Part shown: piece by piece, positions 1 through 8,904 of the stretch
Numbering within the stretch: position 1 is the first letter of the stretch
Layout: every line of letters begins with the position of its first letter
Made by a program: the position numbers and the translations under genes
Notes under the pieces: generated by a model
What the model saw: only the letters and a program-made list of their open reading frames with translations
The model's database searches: none
What the model was told of the DNA's origin: nothing
Origin: Pseudomonas putida
GTDB taxonomy: Bacteria; Pseudomonadota; Gammaproteobacteria; Pseudomonadales; Pseudomonadaceae
Reading direction: 5' to 3'
Length of the DNA stretch: 64,000 nucleotides
NCBI RefSeq assembly: GCF_002741075.1
Contig: NZ_CP016634.1
Coordinates: 4,764,501 to 4,828,500 of the forward strand

Positions 1-231
1 GCCCGCCTGCGCGAGCCTGACTTGCCACCTGCGGCCATCACCTACACGCGGCGCGTGACCCAGGTCTGGAGCCTGTTTTTCGTGGTCAACGGTTTGATCG
101 CCGCCGGGCTCACCCTGTGGGCGCCACTGAGCTGGTGGACCCTGTACAACGGCCTGGTCGCCTACCTGGCGATGGGGGTGCTGTTCGCCGCGGAATGGCT
201 GACACGACAACATGTGCGAGGACGCTCATGA
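1..231 (+). CDS. Membrane protein of the aryl-polyene locus, C-terminal fragment (COG4648-like)
   Basis: The reading frame is already open at base 1, so the 5' end lies outside the window. The 76 visible residues contain two hydrophobic stretches (WSLFFVVNGLIAAGLTLW and LVAYLAMGVLFAAEWL) typical of a small polytopic inner-membrane protein. The pattern resembles the COG4648 membrane proteins that sit beside the ligase in aryl-polyene clusters; this is from memory of the family. Its TGA overlaps the ATG of the next gene, so it belongs to the same transcription unit. Its role is unknown. Confidence 0.6.
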   Translation, partial: ARLREPDLPPAAITYTRRVTQVWSLFFVVNGLIAAGLTLWAPLSWWTLYNGLVAYLAMGVLFAAEWLTRQHVRGRS

Positions 232-1907
232 ACTGGATCGATCCCGAGCACTTGTTGCGTCCAAGGGCTGCCGCTCGCCCCGTGACCTTGGGGCCGGCCC
301 TGGACCATGACGGATTGCGCGACGCCGCCCTGCGCCTGGCCGCCGCCCTGCAGCAGCGTGGCGTGCGTCGTCTGGCGGTGCATCTGGAAGATGCCGCCGA
401 GCTGGCCATCGTCCTGTTCGCCGCCTGGCGCGCGGGCGTCCAGGTGCTGCTGCCCGCCGACCTGCAACCCCAGACCCGCCTGCGCTGGAACGACCAGGTC
501 GACCTGTGGCTCAGTGACCAGCCCGGCGACCTCGACCTGGCCTCGCTGCAAGCGCCGCCGCTGGCGCCAACCGACCTTGACCCGGACCAATGCCGCATCG
601 GCCTGTGCACCTCGGGCTCGAGCGGCGAACCCAAGCTCATCGACAAGACCCTGCGACAGCTGGCCAACGAGGTGCGCGCCCTGGAGCAGTGCTGGGGCGC
701 CGAACTGGGCGACGCCTGGATCATCGGCAGCGTCGCCTCGCAGCACATCTACGGGTTGTTGTTTCGCGTGCTCTGGCCACTGTGCGCCGGGCGCGGGTTC
801 CTGCGGCGCCCACTGCCGTTCCCAGAGGACCTGCAACGGGCCAGCCTGGACCTGCCAGCCTTTGCCTGGGTCGCCAGCCCCGCCCTGCTCAAGCGCATGG
901 GTGACAACCTGGACTGGCCGGCCCTGGCCCAGGTGCGACGCGTGTTCTCATCGGGTGGCGAACTGCCCGCAGACGCCGCGCTGCGCCTGCAACAACGCCT
1001 GGGACAATGGCCCGTGGAGATCCTTGGCAGCTCCGAAACCGGCGGCATCGCCTGGCGCCAAGGTGATGAACTCTGGTCGCCCTTCGCTGGCGTCGTCTTG
1101 AGCCAGTGCGCCGAAGGCGCGCTGTGCGTGACCTCGCCCTACCTGCCCGAAGGGCATGTGGAACACACTGCCGACGCGGCGCACATCGAGGCTGATGGTC
1201 GCTTGCGCCTGCTCGGACGCCTGGACCGGATCGTCAAGCTCGAAGAGAAACGCATCGCTTTGCCCCGGCTGGAACAGGCCCTGTGCACCCACCCGTGGGT
1301 CAGCGAGGCGCGTCTGGGCATGGTCGAGCAAGGACGCGCCTTCCTCGGCGCCTTGCTGGTTCTCAGCCCTGTGGGCCTGCACCAGTTGCGCAACCATGGC
1401 CGGCGCGCGCTGATCGATGGCCTGCGCGATCACTTGGCCCAGCACTGCGAGGCCTTGGCTCTGCCCCGGCGCTGGCGCCTGCTGCGCCAGCTCCCGCACA
1501 ACGCCCAGGGCAAACTGCCCCAGGCCGATGTGCAGACCTTGCTGGCAGCGCCCCGCAGCAATGCGCCGGAAGTGCTCGAAACCCAGCAGGATGCCCACCA
1601 GTTGCGCTTGAAGCTGGCGGTCCCGATGGATCTGGCCTGCTTCACCGGGCACTTCCCGACCACGCCGATCCTGCCCGGCGTGGTGCAGATCGACTGGGCC
1701 ATGGACCTCGCCACGCCGTTGATCCCCACAGGGCATCGGTTTGCCGGCATGGAAGTGCTGAAGTTCCAGCAGTTGGTCCGCCCTGGCGATGAAGTGGCGC
1801 TGACGCTTCGTTTCGATGCCGAGCGCGGCAAGCTCTATTTCGCCTACACCAACGGCGAACAGGCCTGCTCCAGCGGCCGCATCTTGCTGGAGCGTGCCTG
1901 TGCATAA
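228..1907 (+). CDS. Aryl-acid adenylating ligase fused to a hot-dog 3-hydroxyacyl dehydratase (ApeH/ApeI-like)
   Basis: This 559-residue protein starts at the ATG overlapping the upstream TGA. Residues 1 to about 440 form an ANL-superfamily ligase: the phosphate loop CTSGSSGEPK, the SSETGG motif, the GRLDRIVK hinge and a C-terminal NAQGK lysine are all present. It should activate an aromatic acid starter and load it on a carrier protein. Residues about 460-559 form a second domain of the FabA/FabZ/ApeI type with GHFPTTPILPGVVQIDW, giving a likely catalytic pair His475 and Asp489. In the E. coli pathway, as I recall, these are separate proteins (ApeH and ApeI). The fusion is the notable feature. 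Domain calls are firm; the substrate is inferred from context. Confidence 0.85.
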   Translation: MNWIDPEHLLRPRAAARPVTLGPALDHDGLRDAALRLAAALQQRGVRRLAVHLEDAAELAIVLFAAWRAGVQVLLPADLQPQTRLRWNDQVDLWLSDQPGDLDLASLQAPPLAPTDLDPDQCRIGLCTSGSSGEPKLIDKTLRQLANEVRALEQCWGAELGDAWIIGSVASQHIYGLLFRVLWPLCAGRGFLRRPLPFPEDLQRASLDLPAFAWVASPALLKRMGDNLDWPALAQVRRVFSSGGELPADAALRLQQRLGQWPVEILGSSETGGIAWRQGDELWSPFAGVVLSQCAEGALCVTSPYLPEGHVEHTADAAHIEADGRLRLLGRLDRIVKLEEKRIALPRLEQALCTHPWVSEARLGMVEQGRAFLGALLVLSPVGLHQLRNHGRRALIDGLRDHLAQHCEALALPRRWRLLRQLPHNAQGKLPQADVQTLLAAPRSNAPEVLETQQDAHQLRLKLAVPMDLACFTGHFPTTPILPGVVQIDWAMDLATPLIPTGHRFAGMEVLKFQQLVRPGDEVALTLRFDAERGKLYFAYTNGEQACSSGRILLERACA

Positions 1908-2634
1908 CCCCTGCGCGGTGATCCCGGTGTACAACCACGAGCGCGCCGTTCCCACGGTGCTCGCCGAGCTGTTGCGCGCCGGGTTGCCCTGTATTCTGGT
2001 GGACGATGCCAGCCACCCTGCGTGTGCCCAGGTACTGCGCGAGCTGGCGCAGCAGCCGCAGACCTTTCTCGTGCGCCTGGACCTCAACCAGGGCAAAGGC
2101 GGCGCGGTAATGACCGGCTTGCGCGAGGCGGCGCGGCTGGGGTTCAGCCATGCCCTGCAGGTGGACGCCGATGGCCAGCACGACCTGGCGGCGGTCGAGG
2201 ACTTCCTGGCCCTGTCACGCGCCCAGCCCCAGGCGCTGGTGTGCGGTTATCCACAGTACGACGCCAGCGTGCCCAAGGGCCGGCTCTACGCCCGCTACCT
2301 GACCCATGTCTGGGTCTGGATCAACACGTTGTCCCTGGCCATCCCGGACTCCATGTGCGGTTTTCGGGTCTACCCCCTGCCACCGACGCTGGCACTGATC
2401 GACTCGGTGCGCCTGGGCCGGCGCATGGACTTCGACACCGAAATCCTGGTGCGTCTTTCCTGGCGAGGGCAGCCGATGCGCTGGCTGCCGACCCGGGTGC
2501 ATTACCCCAGCGATGGCGTCTCGCATTTTCGTCTGTTCCACGACAACGCCCTGATCTCGCGCATGCACGCCAAGCTGTGCATCGGCATGCTCCTGCGCGC
2601 GCCGATGATCCTCTGGCGCAGGTGGCGTCGATGA
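1900..2634 (+). CDS. Glycosyltransferase family 2 (dolichol-phosphate mannosyltransferase-like)
   Basis: The protein is 244 residues and opens directly with the GT-A nucleotide-sugar fold (AVIPVYNHE, then ILVDDAS). It continues with NQGKGGAVMTG and the metal-binding DADGQHD motif, all characteristic of GT2 enzymes that glycosylate lipid carriers. I chose the GTG at 1900 because GGAG at 1889-1892 lies 7 nt upstream; the GTG at 1894 is too close. It overlaps the ligase stop by 8 nt. In an aryl-polyene locus it probably decorates the polyene or its lipid anchor with a sugar; that is inference. No membrane segment is evident. Confidence 0.85.
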   Translation: MHNPCAVIPVYNHERAVPTVLAELLRAGLPCILVDDASHPACAQVLRELAQQPQTFLVRLDLNQGKGGAVMTGLREAARLGFSHALQVDADGQHDLAAVEDFLALSRAQPQALVCGYPQYDASVPKGRLYARYLTHVWVWINTLSLAIPDSMCGFRVYPLPPTLALIDSVRLGRRMDFDTEILVRLSWRGQPMRWLPTRVHYPSDGVSHFRLFHDNALISRMHAKLCIGMLLRAPMILWRRWRR

Positions 2635-3569
2635 GCGACCGGTCGCAGCATTGGGCCGCGCAGCGCGAGCGAGGCAGTTTCTGGTTGATGAAACTCACTG
2701 CCGTGCTGGCGCGCCTGCTCGGTCGTCGTCTGCTGAGCCCTTTGATCCACGCCATCGTGCTGTACTTCTTCCTGTTCGGCCGCAAGGCCCGGCGCAGTGC
2801 CTGGCAGTACCAGCAGCGCTTGTGGCAATGGAGTGGCAGCCAAACGCCACCGCCCAGCCATTGGCGGGTGTTTCGCCAGTTCATGGCCTTTGCCGATGCC
2901 CTGATGGACAAGCTCGATGCCTGGAATGGCAAGCTGCGCCTGGAGGACATCGAAATCCACGACCCCGGCCAGCTGCGCCAGCAACTGCGTGGCACACGCG
3001 GCCAACTCCTGGTGGGCGCGCACCTGGGCAATCTCGAAGTGTGCCGTGCCTTGGCCGAACTGGGCGAGCAAGTGCGCATGAACGTGCTGGTGCACACCCG
3101 CCATGCCGAACGCTTCAACCGCCTGCTCGGCGAGGCCGGCGCCAGCCACCTGCGGCTGATCCAGGTCAGCGAGCTGGACCCGGCGATCATGCTGCAGCTG
3201 TCCGAACGACTGGAGCGCGGCGAATGGCTGGCGATCGCTGGCGACCGCATTCCCTTGCACGGCGCGCGTACGGTCGAGGTGGACTTCCTCGGTCACCGGG
3301 CGGCCTTTCCCCAGGGGCCATGGCTGCTGGCCGGCCTCTTGAAGTGCCCGGTCAACCTGCTGTTCTGTCTCAAGCATGACGGGCGCTACCGGATCACCCT
3401 GGAGCCCTTTGTCGAGCGACTGCACTGGCGCCGCGACCAGCGCCAGCAGGTGATCACCCAATGGGCCGCCCTGTATGCCGCTCGTCTGGGCCATTATTGC
3501 CAGCAGGCACCGGATCAATGGTTCAACTTCTACCCTTTCTGGAGCGACGATGACGACGCATCCGCATGA
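2631..3569 (+). CDS. LpxL/HtrB-family lysophospholipid acyltransferase
   Basis: The 312-residue product starts at an ATG overlapping the glycosyltransferase TGA. An N-terminal hydrophobic segment (about residues 35-55) anchors it in the inner membrane. The acyltransferase signature HLGNLE (HX4E type) follows, and the spacing matches lipid A secondary acyltransferases. These enzymes transfer fatty acyl groups from ACP to a glycolipid, so here it may move the ACP-bound aryl polyene onto its membrane anchor (inference). Its 3' end overlaps the next gene by 20 nt. Confidence 0.85.
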   Translation: MSDRSQHWAAQRERGSFWLMKLTAVLARLLGRRLLSPLIHAIVLYFFLFGRKARRSAWQYQQRLWQWSGSQTPPPSHWRVFRQFMAFADALMDKLDAWNGKLRLEDIEIHDPGQLRQQLRGTRGQLLVGAHLGNLEVCRALAELGEQVRMNVLVHTRHAERFNRLLGEAGASHLRLIQVSELDPAIMLQLSERLERGEWLAIAGDRIPLHGARTVEVDFLGHRAAFPQGPWLLAGLLKCPVNLLFCLKHDGRYRITLEPFVERLHWRRDQRQQVITQWAALYAARLGHYCQQAPDQWFNFYPFWSDDDDASA

Positions 3570-5094
3570 GTCCGTGACCTTCAGCGAAGCGCCGCTGGCC
3601 ATCGAGGACATCCTGGCCCTCAGCCAGCGCCACGCCCACCCGCAGCTGCAGGCCGATGTCGAGTATCGCGAGCGCATCGCCCGCGGCGCACGTTTCCTGG
3701 ACACGCTGCTGGACAAGGAAGGCGTGATCTACGGCGTCACCACTGGCTACGGCGACTCCTGCGTGGTGGCCGTGCCCCCGGAACATGTCGAGGCGCTACC
3801 GCGCCACCTGTACACCTTCCATGGTTGCGGCCTGGGCCAGTTGCTCGATGCCCCGGCCACCCGCGCGGTGCTGGCGGCGCGCCTGCGCTCGCTGTGCCAT
3901 GGCATGTCCGGCGTGCGCTTGGAACTGCTGGAGCGCCTGCGCGATTTTCTCGCCCACGACATCCTGCCGTTGATTCCAGAAGAAGGCTCGGTGGGTGCCA
4001 GTGGCGACCTGACGCCGCTGTCCTACGTGGCCGCCACCCTCTCCGGCGAGCGTGATGTGATGTACCAAAGCGTGCGTCGCAGCAGCGCCGAGGTGCACCG
4101 AGAGCTGGGCTGGCAGCCTCTGGTACTGCGCCCCAAGGAAGCCCTGGCACTGATGAACGGCACCGCCGTGATGACTGGCCTCGCATGCCAGGCCTACGCC
4201 CGCGCCGATTACCTGCTGCAACTGGCGACGCGCATCACCGCACTGAACGTGATCGCCCTGCAAGGCAACCCCGAGCACTTCGATGAACGCCTGTTCGCCG
4301 CCAAGCCGCATCCCGGCCAGACCCAGGTCGCCGCCTGGCTGCGCCAGGACCTCGCCATCGACGCCCCCACCGCGCCCTTGCATCGCTTGCAGGACCGTTA
4401 TTCGCTGCGTTGCGCACCGCATGTGCTGGGCGTCCTGGCCGACAGCCTGGGCTGGTTGCGCAGCTTTATCGAGACCGAGCTCAACAGCGCCAACGACAAC
4501 CCGATCATCGATGGCGACGCCGAGCGGGTACTGCATGGCGGGCATTTCTATGGCGGGCACATCGCCTTCGCCATGGACAGCCTCAAGACACTGGTGGCCA
4601 ACGTCGCCGACCTGCTCGATCGCCAGCTCGCCCTGTTGGTGGATACCCGCTACAACCATGGCCTGCCCAGCAACCTGTCCGGCGCCGAGGCCGACCGGGC
4701 CATGCTCAATCATGGCTTCAAGGCCGTGCAGATCGGCGCCAGCGCCTGGACCGCCGAAGCCCTCAAGCAGACCCTGCCGGCCAGCGTGTTCTCGCGCTCC
4801 ACCGAATGCCACAATCAAGACAAAGTCAGCATGGGCACCATCGCCGCCCGTGATGCGCTGCGCGTCCTGCAACTGACCGAACAGGTCGCCGCTGCTGCCC
4901 TGCTGGCCGCCAACCAGGGCGTCTGGCTGCGCGGTCGCGAAGCCGACGCAGCCCCGCTGCCGCCTGCCCTTGCGCAAATGCACCAGGCGCTGCTGGCGGA
5001 CTTCGCCCCGGTCACCGAAGACCGCGCCTTGGAACACGAGCTGCGCCTGTGCTTGATCCGTATCAGCGAACGCCACTGGAGGCTGCATGCGTAA
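3550..5094 (+). CDS. MIO-dependent aromatic amino acid ammonia-lyase (HAL/TAL/PAL family)
   Basis: The 514-residue length fits the family. The Ala150-Ser151-Gly152 triad in GSVGASGDLTPLSY cyclises to the MIO electrophile, and the N-terminal YGVTTGYGD motif supplies the catalytic loop tyrosine. The position that sets substrate choice reads Phe90-His91, against His-Leu in Rhodobacter TAL and Ser-His in HutH. In this locus the likely reaction is deamination of tyrosine or phenylalanine to a cinnamate-type starter rather than histidine catabolism. The start ATG at 3550 lies 20 nt inside the acyltransferase gene; a longer frame upstream is just the overlap. Family assignment is certain; substrate is inferred. 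Confidence 0.9.
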   Translation: MTTHPHESVTFSEAPLAIEDILALSQRHAHPQLQADVEYRERIARGARFLDTLLDKEGVIYGVTTGYGDSCVVAVPPEHVEALPRHLYTFHGCGLGQLLDAPATRAVLAARLRSLCHGMSGVRLELLERLRDFLAHDILPLIPEEGSVGASGDLTPLSYVAATLSGERDVMYQSVRRSSAEVHRELGWQPLVLRPKEALALMNGTAVMTGLACQAYARADYLLQLATRITALNVIALQGNPEHFDERLFAAKPHPGQTQVAAWLRQDLAIDAPTAPLHRLQDRYSLRCAPHVLGVLADSLGWLRSFIETELNSANDNPIIDGDAERVLHGGHFYGGHIAFAMDSLKTLVANVADLLDRQLALLVDTRYNHGLPSNLSGAEADRAMLNHGFKAVQIGASAWTAEALKQTLPASVFSRSTECHNQDKVSMGTIAARDALRVLQLTEQVAAAALLAANQGVWLRGREADAAPLPPALAQMHQALLADFAPVTEDRALEHELRLCLIRISERHWRLHA

Positions 5095-5512
5095 CCCCGG
5101 TGTGTTCCATGTCGACAGCGAGATCGTCGTGCCCTTCTTCGACGTGGACAGCATGCACGTCGTCTGGCATGGCCATTACGTCAAATACCTGGAGGTCGCC
5201 CGCTGCGCGCTGCTCGAACGCCTCGGACAGGACTACCGACGCATGCAGGCCAGCGGCTACATGTGGCCGGTGATCGACCTGCAACTGCGCTACATTCGCG
5301 GCGCAACCTTCGGCCAGCGCCTGAAAGTGCGGGCCAGCCTGGTGGAGTGGGAAAGCCGCCTGAAAATCCATTACCTGATCAGCGACGCAGACACCGGCGA
5401 ACGCATGACTCGCGCCAGCACAGTGCAGGTTGCGGTGCACATCGAAAGCGGCGAAATGCAGCTGGCCTCACCCCAGGTCATGCTCGATGCGGTGGCGAAG
5501 GTGCTGCCATGA
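5087..5512 (+). CDS. 4-hydroxybenzoyl-CoA thioesterase-family acyl thioesterase (ApeK-like)
   Basis: A 141-residue single hot-dog domain. The DVDSMHVVWHGHYVKYLE stretch is the active-site loop and helix start of the 4HBT (YbgC/FadM) family, which hydrolyses acyl-CoA or acyl-ACP thioesters. It starts inside the last codons of the ammonia-lyase gene and its TGA overlaps the following ATG. In polyene loci such a protein probably edits stalled or completed ACP-bound chains. That role is inferred from position. Confidence 0.85.
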   Translation: MRNPGVFHVDSEIVVPFFDVDSMHVVWHGHYVKYLEVARCALLERLGQDYRRMQASGYMWPVIDLQLRYIRGATFGQRLKVRASLVEWESRLKIHYLISDADTGERMTRASTVQVAVHIESGEMQLASPQVMLDAVAKVLP

Positions 5513-6111
5513 GCCGCTTGCACCGCTTGCTCGCGACCCTGCTCGTGCTGCTTGCATGCCCTCCAGCGATGGCCTTCGACCTGGCCGACCTGCAAAAGCA
5601 GTTGAGCGCACCCGCGGTGGTCAGCGGGAACTTCGTGCAAGAGAAGCACCTGCGCGCCCTGGCGCAACCACTGACCAGCCAGGGCCGCTTCGTCCTGGCT
5701 CGCGACCATGGCTTGCTCTGGCTGTTGCGCACCCCGCTGCGCCAGGACTACCGCATCAATGCTAACGGCATCGCCCGTCGTGATCCGAATGGCTGGCAGA
5801 CGCTGCCCAACCAAAGCGCCGGCGCGCAGCAGAACCGTCTGTTCTTCGCCGTCCTGCAAGGCGACAGCACCGGCCTGCAACGCGACTTCGAGCTGAGCCT
5901 GAGCGGTGACGCCGAGCACTGGCAATTGCGCCTAACGCCACGCTCGTTGCTGCTCAAGCAGATCTTCACCCGCATCGATATCACCGGCGGGCGCTTCGTC
6001 GAACGCATCGACCTGGCCGAAACCCAAGGCGACAGCACGGTACTGCGCATGCAGGACAGCCGCGGAGCCACCGCCTTGAGCGAGTCGGAACGTCGTGACT
6101 TTGCCGATTGA
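5509..6111 (+). CDS. LolA-like periplasmic outer-membrane carrier protein
   Basis: The 200-residue product has a clear signal peptide (LLATLLVLLACPPAMA, cleavage before FDLADL). A LolA/LolB-type half-barrel follows; the segment GNFVQEKHLRAL then QPLTSQGRFVL is the typical first strands of the fold. LolA relatives shuttle hydrophobic cargo across the periplasm. With the MMPL exporter and the DUF3261 lipoprotein downstream it forms an apparent export chain for the pigment lipid. It starts on an ATGA overlap and its end overlaps the exporter gene by 17 nt. Confidence 0.85.
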   Translation: MSRLHRLLATLLVLLACPPAMAFDLADLQKQLSAPAVVSGNFVQEKHLRALAQPLTSQGRFVLARDHGLLWLLRTPLRQDYRINANGIARRDPNGWQTLPNQSAGAQQNRLFFAVLQGDSTGLQRDFELSLSGDAEHWQLRLTPRSLLLKQIFTRIDITGGRFVERIDLAETQGDSTVLRMQDSRGATALSESERRDFAD

Positions 6112-8422
6112 ACGCCTGCTACCGCGCCTGTTCCTCGCCCTGCTGCTGGTCATGCTCGCGGTCGCGGCTTGGCAGTGGCATCGCGGTGCACCCTTGTCCT
6201 CCGACCTGATGACCCTGGTCCCGGGCGCGACCCAGGACCCATTGGTGCAGCGCGCCGAACAGCGCATGCAGGAGCCTCTGAACCGCGAGATGCTGGTGCT
6301 GGTTGGCCATGCCGATCGCCAGCAGGCGCTCGCCCTTGCCGAGCGCCTGGCCACGCAATGGCAGGCCAGCGGCCTGTTCGAGAAGGTGCAGTGGAACCTG
6401 CACACCGACCTGCAGGCGGTGCGCACGCAGCTCCTGCAAGGGCGCCTGGCGATGCTTTCGGCCACCGACCGCCAGCAACTGGCCGAACAGCCCGACGCCT
6501 TCATCGAACAGCGCGTCCAGAGCCTGGTCGATCCCTTTACGGGCTTCAGCCTGGTCGCCAGCCAGGACGACTGGCTGGGCCTTAGCGGACGCATCCAGAC
6601 CAACCAACCCAGGCCCGCCAATGTCCAGCTCGACACCGCCAGCGGCGCGCTGGTGGCCGAGTCGGACGGCCAGCACTGGGTGCTGTTGCGCGCGCGCACC
6701 GTGGGCAATGCCTTCGACCTCAACCTCCCCTTGCAGGTGGCCGACCTGCTCGCCCAAGGCCGCCAGCAAGCCGATCAGGCTGGCGCCCATCTGCTGGCGG
6801 CCAGCGGACTGCTGCACGCCGCCGCCGGCCAACGCCAGGCCAGCCGGGAGATCACCTGGGTCGGCGGGGGGGCTACCGTGGGTATCCTCCTGCTGCTGTT
6901 GCTGGCGCTGCGGCGCTGGCGCGCGCTGTTGGCGCTCGTACCGGTGGCGGTCGGCATGCTGTTCGGCTCGGTGGCCTGCGTCGCGCTGTTCGGCCAGATG
7001 CACGTGATGACGCTGGTGCTCGGTGCAAGCCTGATCGGCGTGGCGGTGGACTACCCGCTGCACTACCTGTCCAAGGGCTGGAGCCTGCGCCCCTGGCACA
7101 GCTGGACCGCACTGCGCCTGACCCTGCCAGGCATGAGCTTGAGCCTTGCGACCAGTTGCATCGGCTACCTGGCCCTGGCCTTCACACCCTTCCCGGCGTT
7201 GACCCAGATCGCGGCGTTTTCCGCCGCAGGGTTGCTGGGCGCCTACCTGAGCGCCGTCTGCCTGCTGCCTGCGCTGTTGCAACACATGGACCTGCGTCCC
7301 TCTCCCTGGCCACTGCGCGTGACCCAGGCCCTGACCGCCCTGCGAGCGCGCCTGCTGCGCAAAGTGCCCAGTGTCGTACTGCTCGGTTTGCTGCTGGTGT
7401 TTTGTGTGGCCGGGCTGTGGCAACTGCAAAGCCGCAACGATATCCGCCAGTGGATCAGCGCCCCACCGCAACTGCTCGAACAGGCCCAGGCCGTGGCACG
7501 CATCACCGGCTACCAGCCGACCAGCCAGTTCTTCCTGGTGCGCGCCGATGACCAAAGCCAATTGCTCGATCGCCTGCAGACGCTCAGCGGCAAGCTCGAT
7601 GAACTGGTCGACCTGGGCAAGCTCAAGGGCTACCTGTCCCTCAGCCAGTTGGTGTCCAGCGCCACGGTGCAACAACAGGTGCAGCACGCCCTGCAGCAGT
7701 TACCGGGGCATTGGCAGCCGTTGCTGGCGCTCGGCGTGCCCGAACAGGCTTTGCAGGCGGAGCTTTCGCAACTGCAGGCGCTGCCCCGGCTGTCCATCGA
7801 CGATGTGCTGCAAGGTCCGTTGGGCGAGCCCTGGCGGCCCCTGTGGATCGGCCAGGACGGCCAGGGCGTGGCGGCGATCGTCAGCCTGCAAGGCCAAGGG
7901 GATGTCTCGCTGCTGCGCCTGCAAGCCCAGGATTTGCCCGGCGTACAATTGGTCGATCGCCTCGGCGAACTCAACCAGCTGTTCACCGCCACCCAGGTCA
8001 GTGCCGCTGAGCTCAAGCTGCTGTCGTGCGCCTTGATACTGGTGGTGCTGATGCTGCCGTTCGGCCTGCGCAACGCCTTGCGCATCGTCGCCCTGCCCCT
8101 GCTCGCGGCGTTGTGCAGCCTGGCCAGCCTCGGCTGGCTGGGGCAACCGCTGACCCTGTTCAGCCTGTTCGGCCTGCTGCTGGTGACCGCCATCGGCGTG
8201 GACTATGCGATCCTGATGCATGAGCGCGTCGGCGGCAGTGCCGTCAGCCTGCTGGGGACCTTGCTGGCCGCGCTCACCACCTGGCTCTCGTTCGGCCTGC
8301 TGGCGCTTTCCAGCACGCCAGCGGTAAGCAACTTCGGCCTGGCCGTCAGCCTGGGCCTGGTGTTCAGTTTTCTCCTGGCGCCCTGGGCCAGAACTCGCGA
8401 CGGAGGGCATCGGCAACCATGA
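6095..8422 (+). CDS. MMPL/RND-superfamily lipid exporter
   Basis: The 775-residue protein has two repeats of one N-terminal helix, a large periplasmic domain and five further membrane helices, the standard MMPL layout. Helix clusters lie near residues 10-28, 255-395, 420-440 and 645-765. GVAVDYPLHY and GVDYAILMHE are the equivalent motifs in the two repeats and carry the acidic residues of the proton relay. These transporters extract lipids from the inner membrane. The start is a GTG inside the LolA-like gene. Its place between a LolA-like carrier and a lipoprotein argues for polyene-lipid export. Confidence 0.85.
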   Translation: MTLPIERLLPRLFLALLLVMLAVAAWQWHRGAPLSSDLMTLVPGATQDPLVQRAEQRMQEPLNREMLVLVGHADRQQALALAERLATQWQASGLFEKVQWNLHTDLQAVRTQLLQGRLAMLSATDRQQLAEQPDAFIEQRVQSLVDPFTGFSLVASQDDWLGLSGRIQTNQPRPANVQLDTASGALVAESDGQHWVLLRARTVGNAFDLNLPLQVADLLAQGRQQADQAGAHLLAASGLLHAAAGQRQASREITWVGGGATVGILLLLLLALRRWRALLALVPVAVGMLFGSVACVALFGQMHVMTLVLGASLIGVAVDYPLHYLSKGWSLRPWHSWTALRLTLPGMSLSLATSCIGYLALAFTPFPALTQIAAFSAAGLLGAYLSAVCLLPALLQHMDLRPSPWPLRVTQALTALRARLLRKVPSVVLLGLLLVFCVAGLWQLQSRNDIRQWISAPPQLLEQAQAVARITGYQPTSQFFLVRADDQSQLLDRLQTLSGKLDELVDLGKLKGYLSLSQLVSSATVQQQVQHALQQLPGHWQPLLALGVPEQALQAELSQLQALPRLSIDDVLQGPLGEPWRPLWIGQDGQGVAAIVSLQGQGDVSLLRLQAQDLPGVQLVDRLGELNQLFTATQVSAAELKLLSCALILVVLMLPFGLRNALRIVALPLLAALCSLASLGWLGQPLTLFSLFGLLLVTAIGVDYAILMHERVGGSAVSLLGTLLAALTTWLSFGLLALSSTPAVSNFGLAVSLGLVFSFLLAPWARTRDGGHRQP

Positions 8423-8904
8423 AACACCCCTGGCTCCTACTGGCTTGCTTGCTGCTCGCGGCCTGCACCGGGCGAGCGCCACTGCCCGAGCGGCTTCCGG
8501 ACCTCGAACTGCCGCGCCAGTTGCACGTGCAGCGCGAGCAGGATGGCCAACGCCAGGACTGGTTGCTGGTGATCCAACGCGAAGAGGGCCGCTTGCGTTG
8601 GTCGCTGCTCGATCCGATGGGCATCCCACAGGCGCGCCAGCTGCTCGACGGCCGCCAATGGCGGGCCGACGGCCTGCTGCCGCCCAATCCGGCCGCCCGC
8701 GAACTGTTCGCCGCCATGCTCTTTGCCCTCACGTCCGATGAGCAGTTGGTGCAGCTCTATCCCGGCGCCCTCCAGCACGGCCAGCGGCGTTCCTTACCGA
8801 TGCGTTGGCAGGTGGACTACCAGGCCCCGGATGATTTCACCTTGAACCTCGGCCAGGGCCTGCGCTATCTAGTCAGCCCCCTGCCCAGCGAGAACACACC
8901 ATGA
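8419..8904 (+). CDS. DUF3261 outer-membrane lipoprotein
   Basis: The 161-residue product has a lipoprotein signal peptide ending in the lipobox LLAAC at about residues 11-15. The mature part, with repeated WLLVIQ/LRWSLLDPMGIP strands, fits DUF3261, a LolB-like fold found in aryl-polyene loci. It may receive pigment lipid at the outer membrane from the LolA-like protein. The ATG overlaps the exporter stop and its own end overlaps the ketosynthase start by 4 nt. Confidence 0.8.
   Translation: MKHPWLLLACLLLAACTGRAPLPERLPDLELPRQLHVQREQDGQRQDWLLVIQREEGRLRWSLLDPMGIPQARQLLDGRQWRADGLLPPNPAARELFAAMLFALTSDEQLVQLYPGALQHGQRRSLPMRWQVDYQAPDDFTLNLGQGLRYLVSPLPSENTP

Noticed and set aside
3550..5094. Annotation as histidine catabolic hutH
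   Set aside because: No hut genes are adjacent, the gene is embedded in a polyene operon and the selectivity residues differ from HutH.
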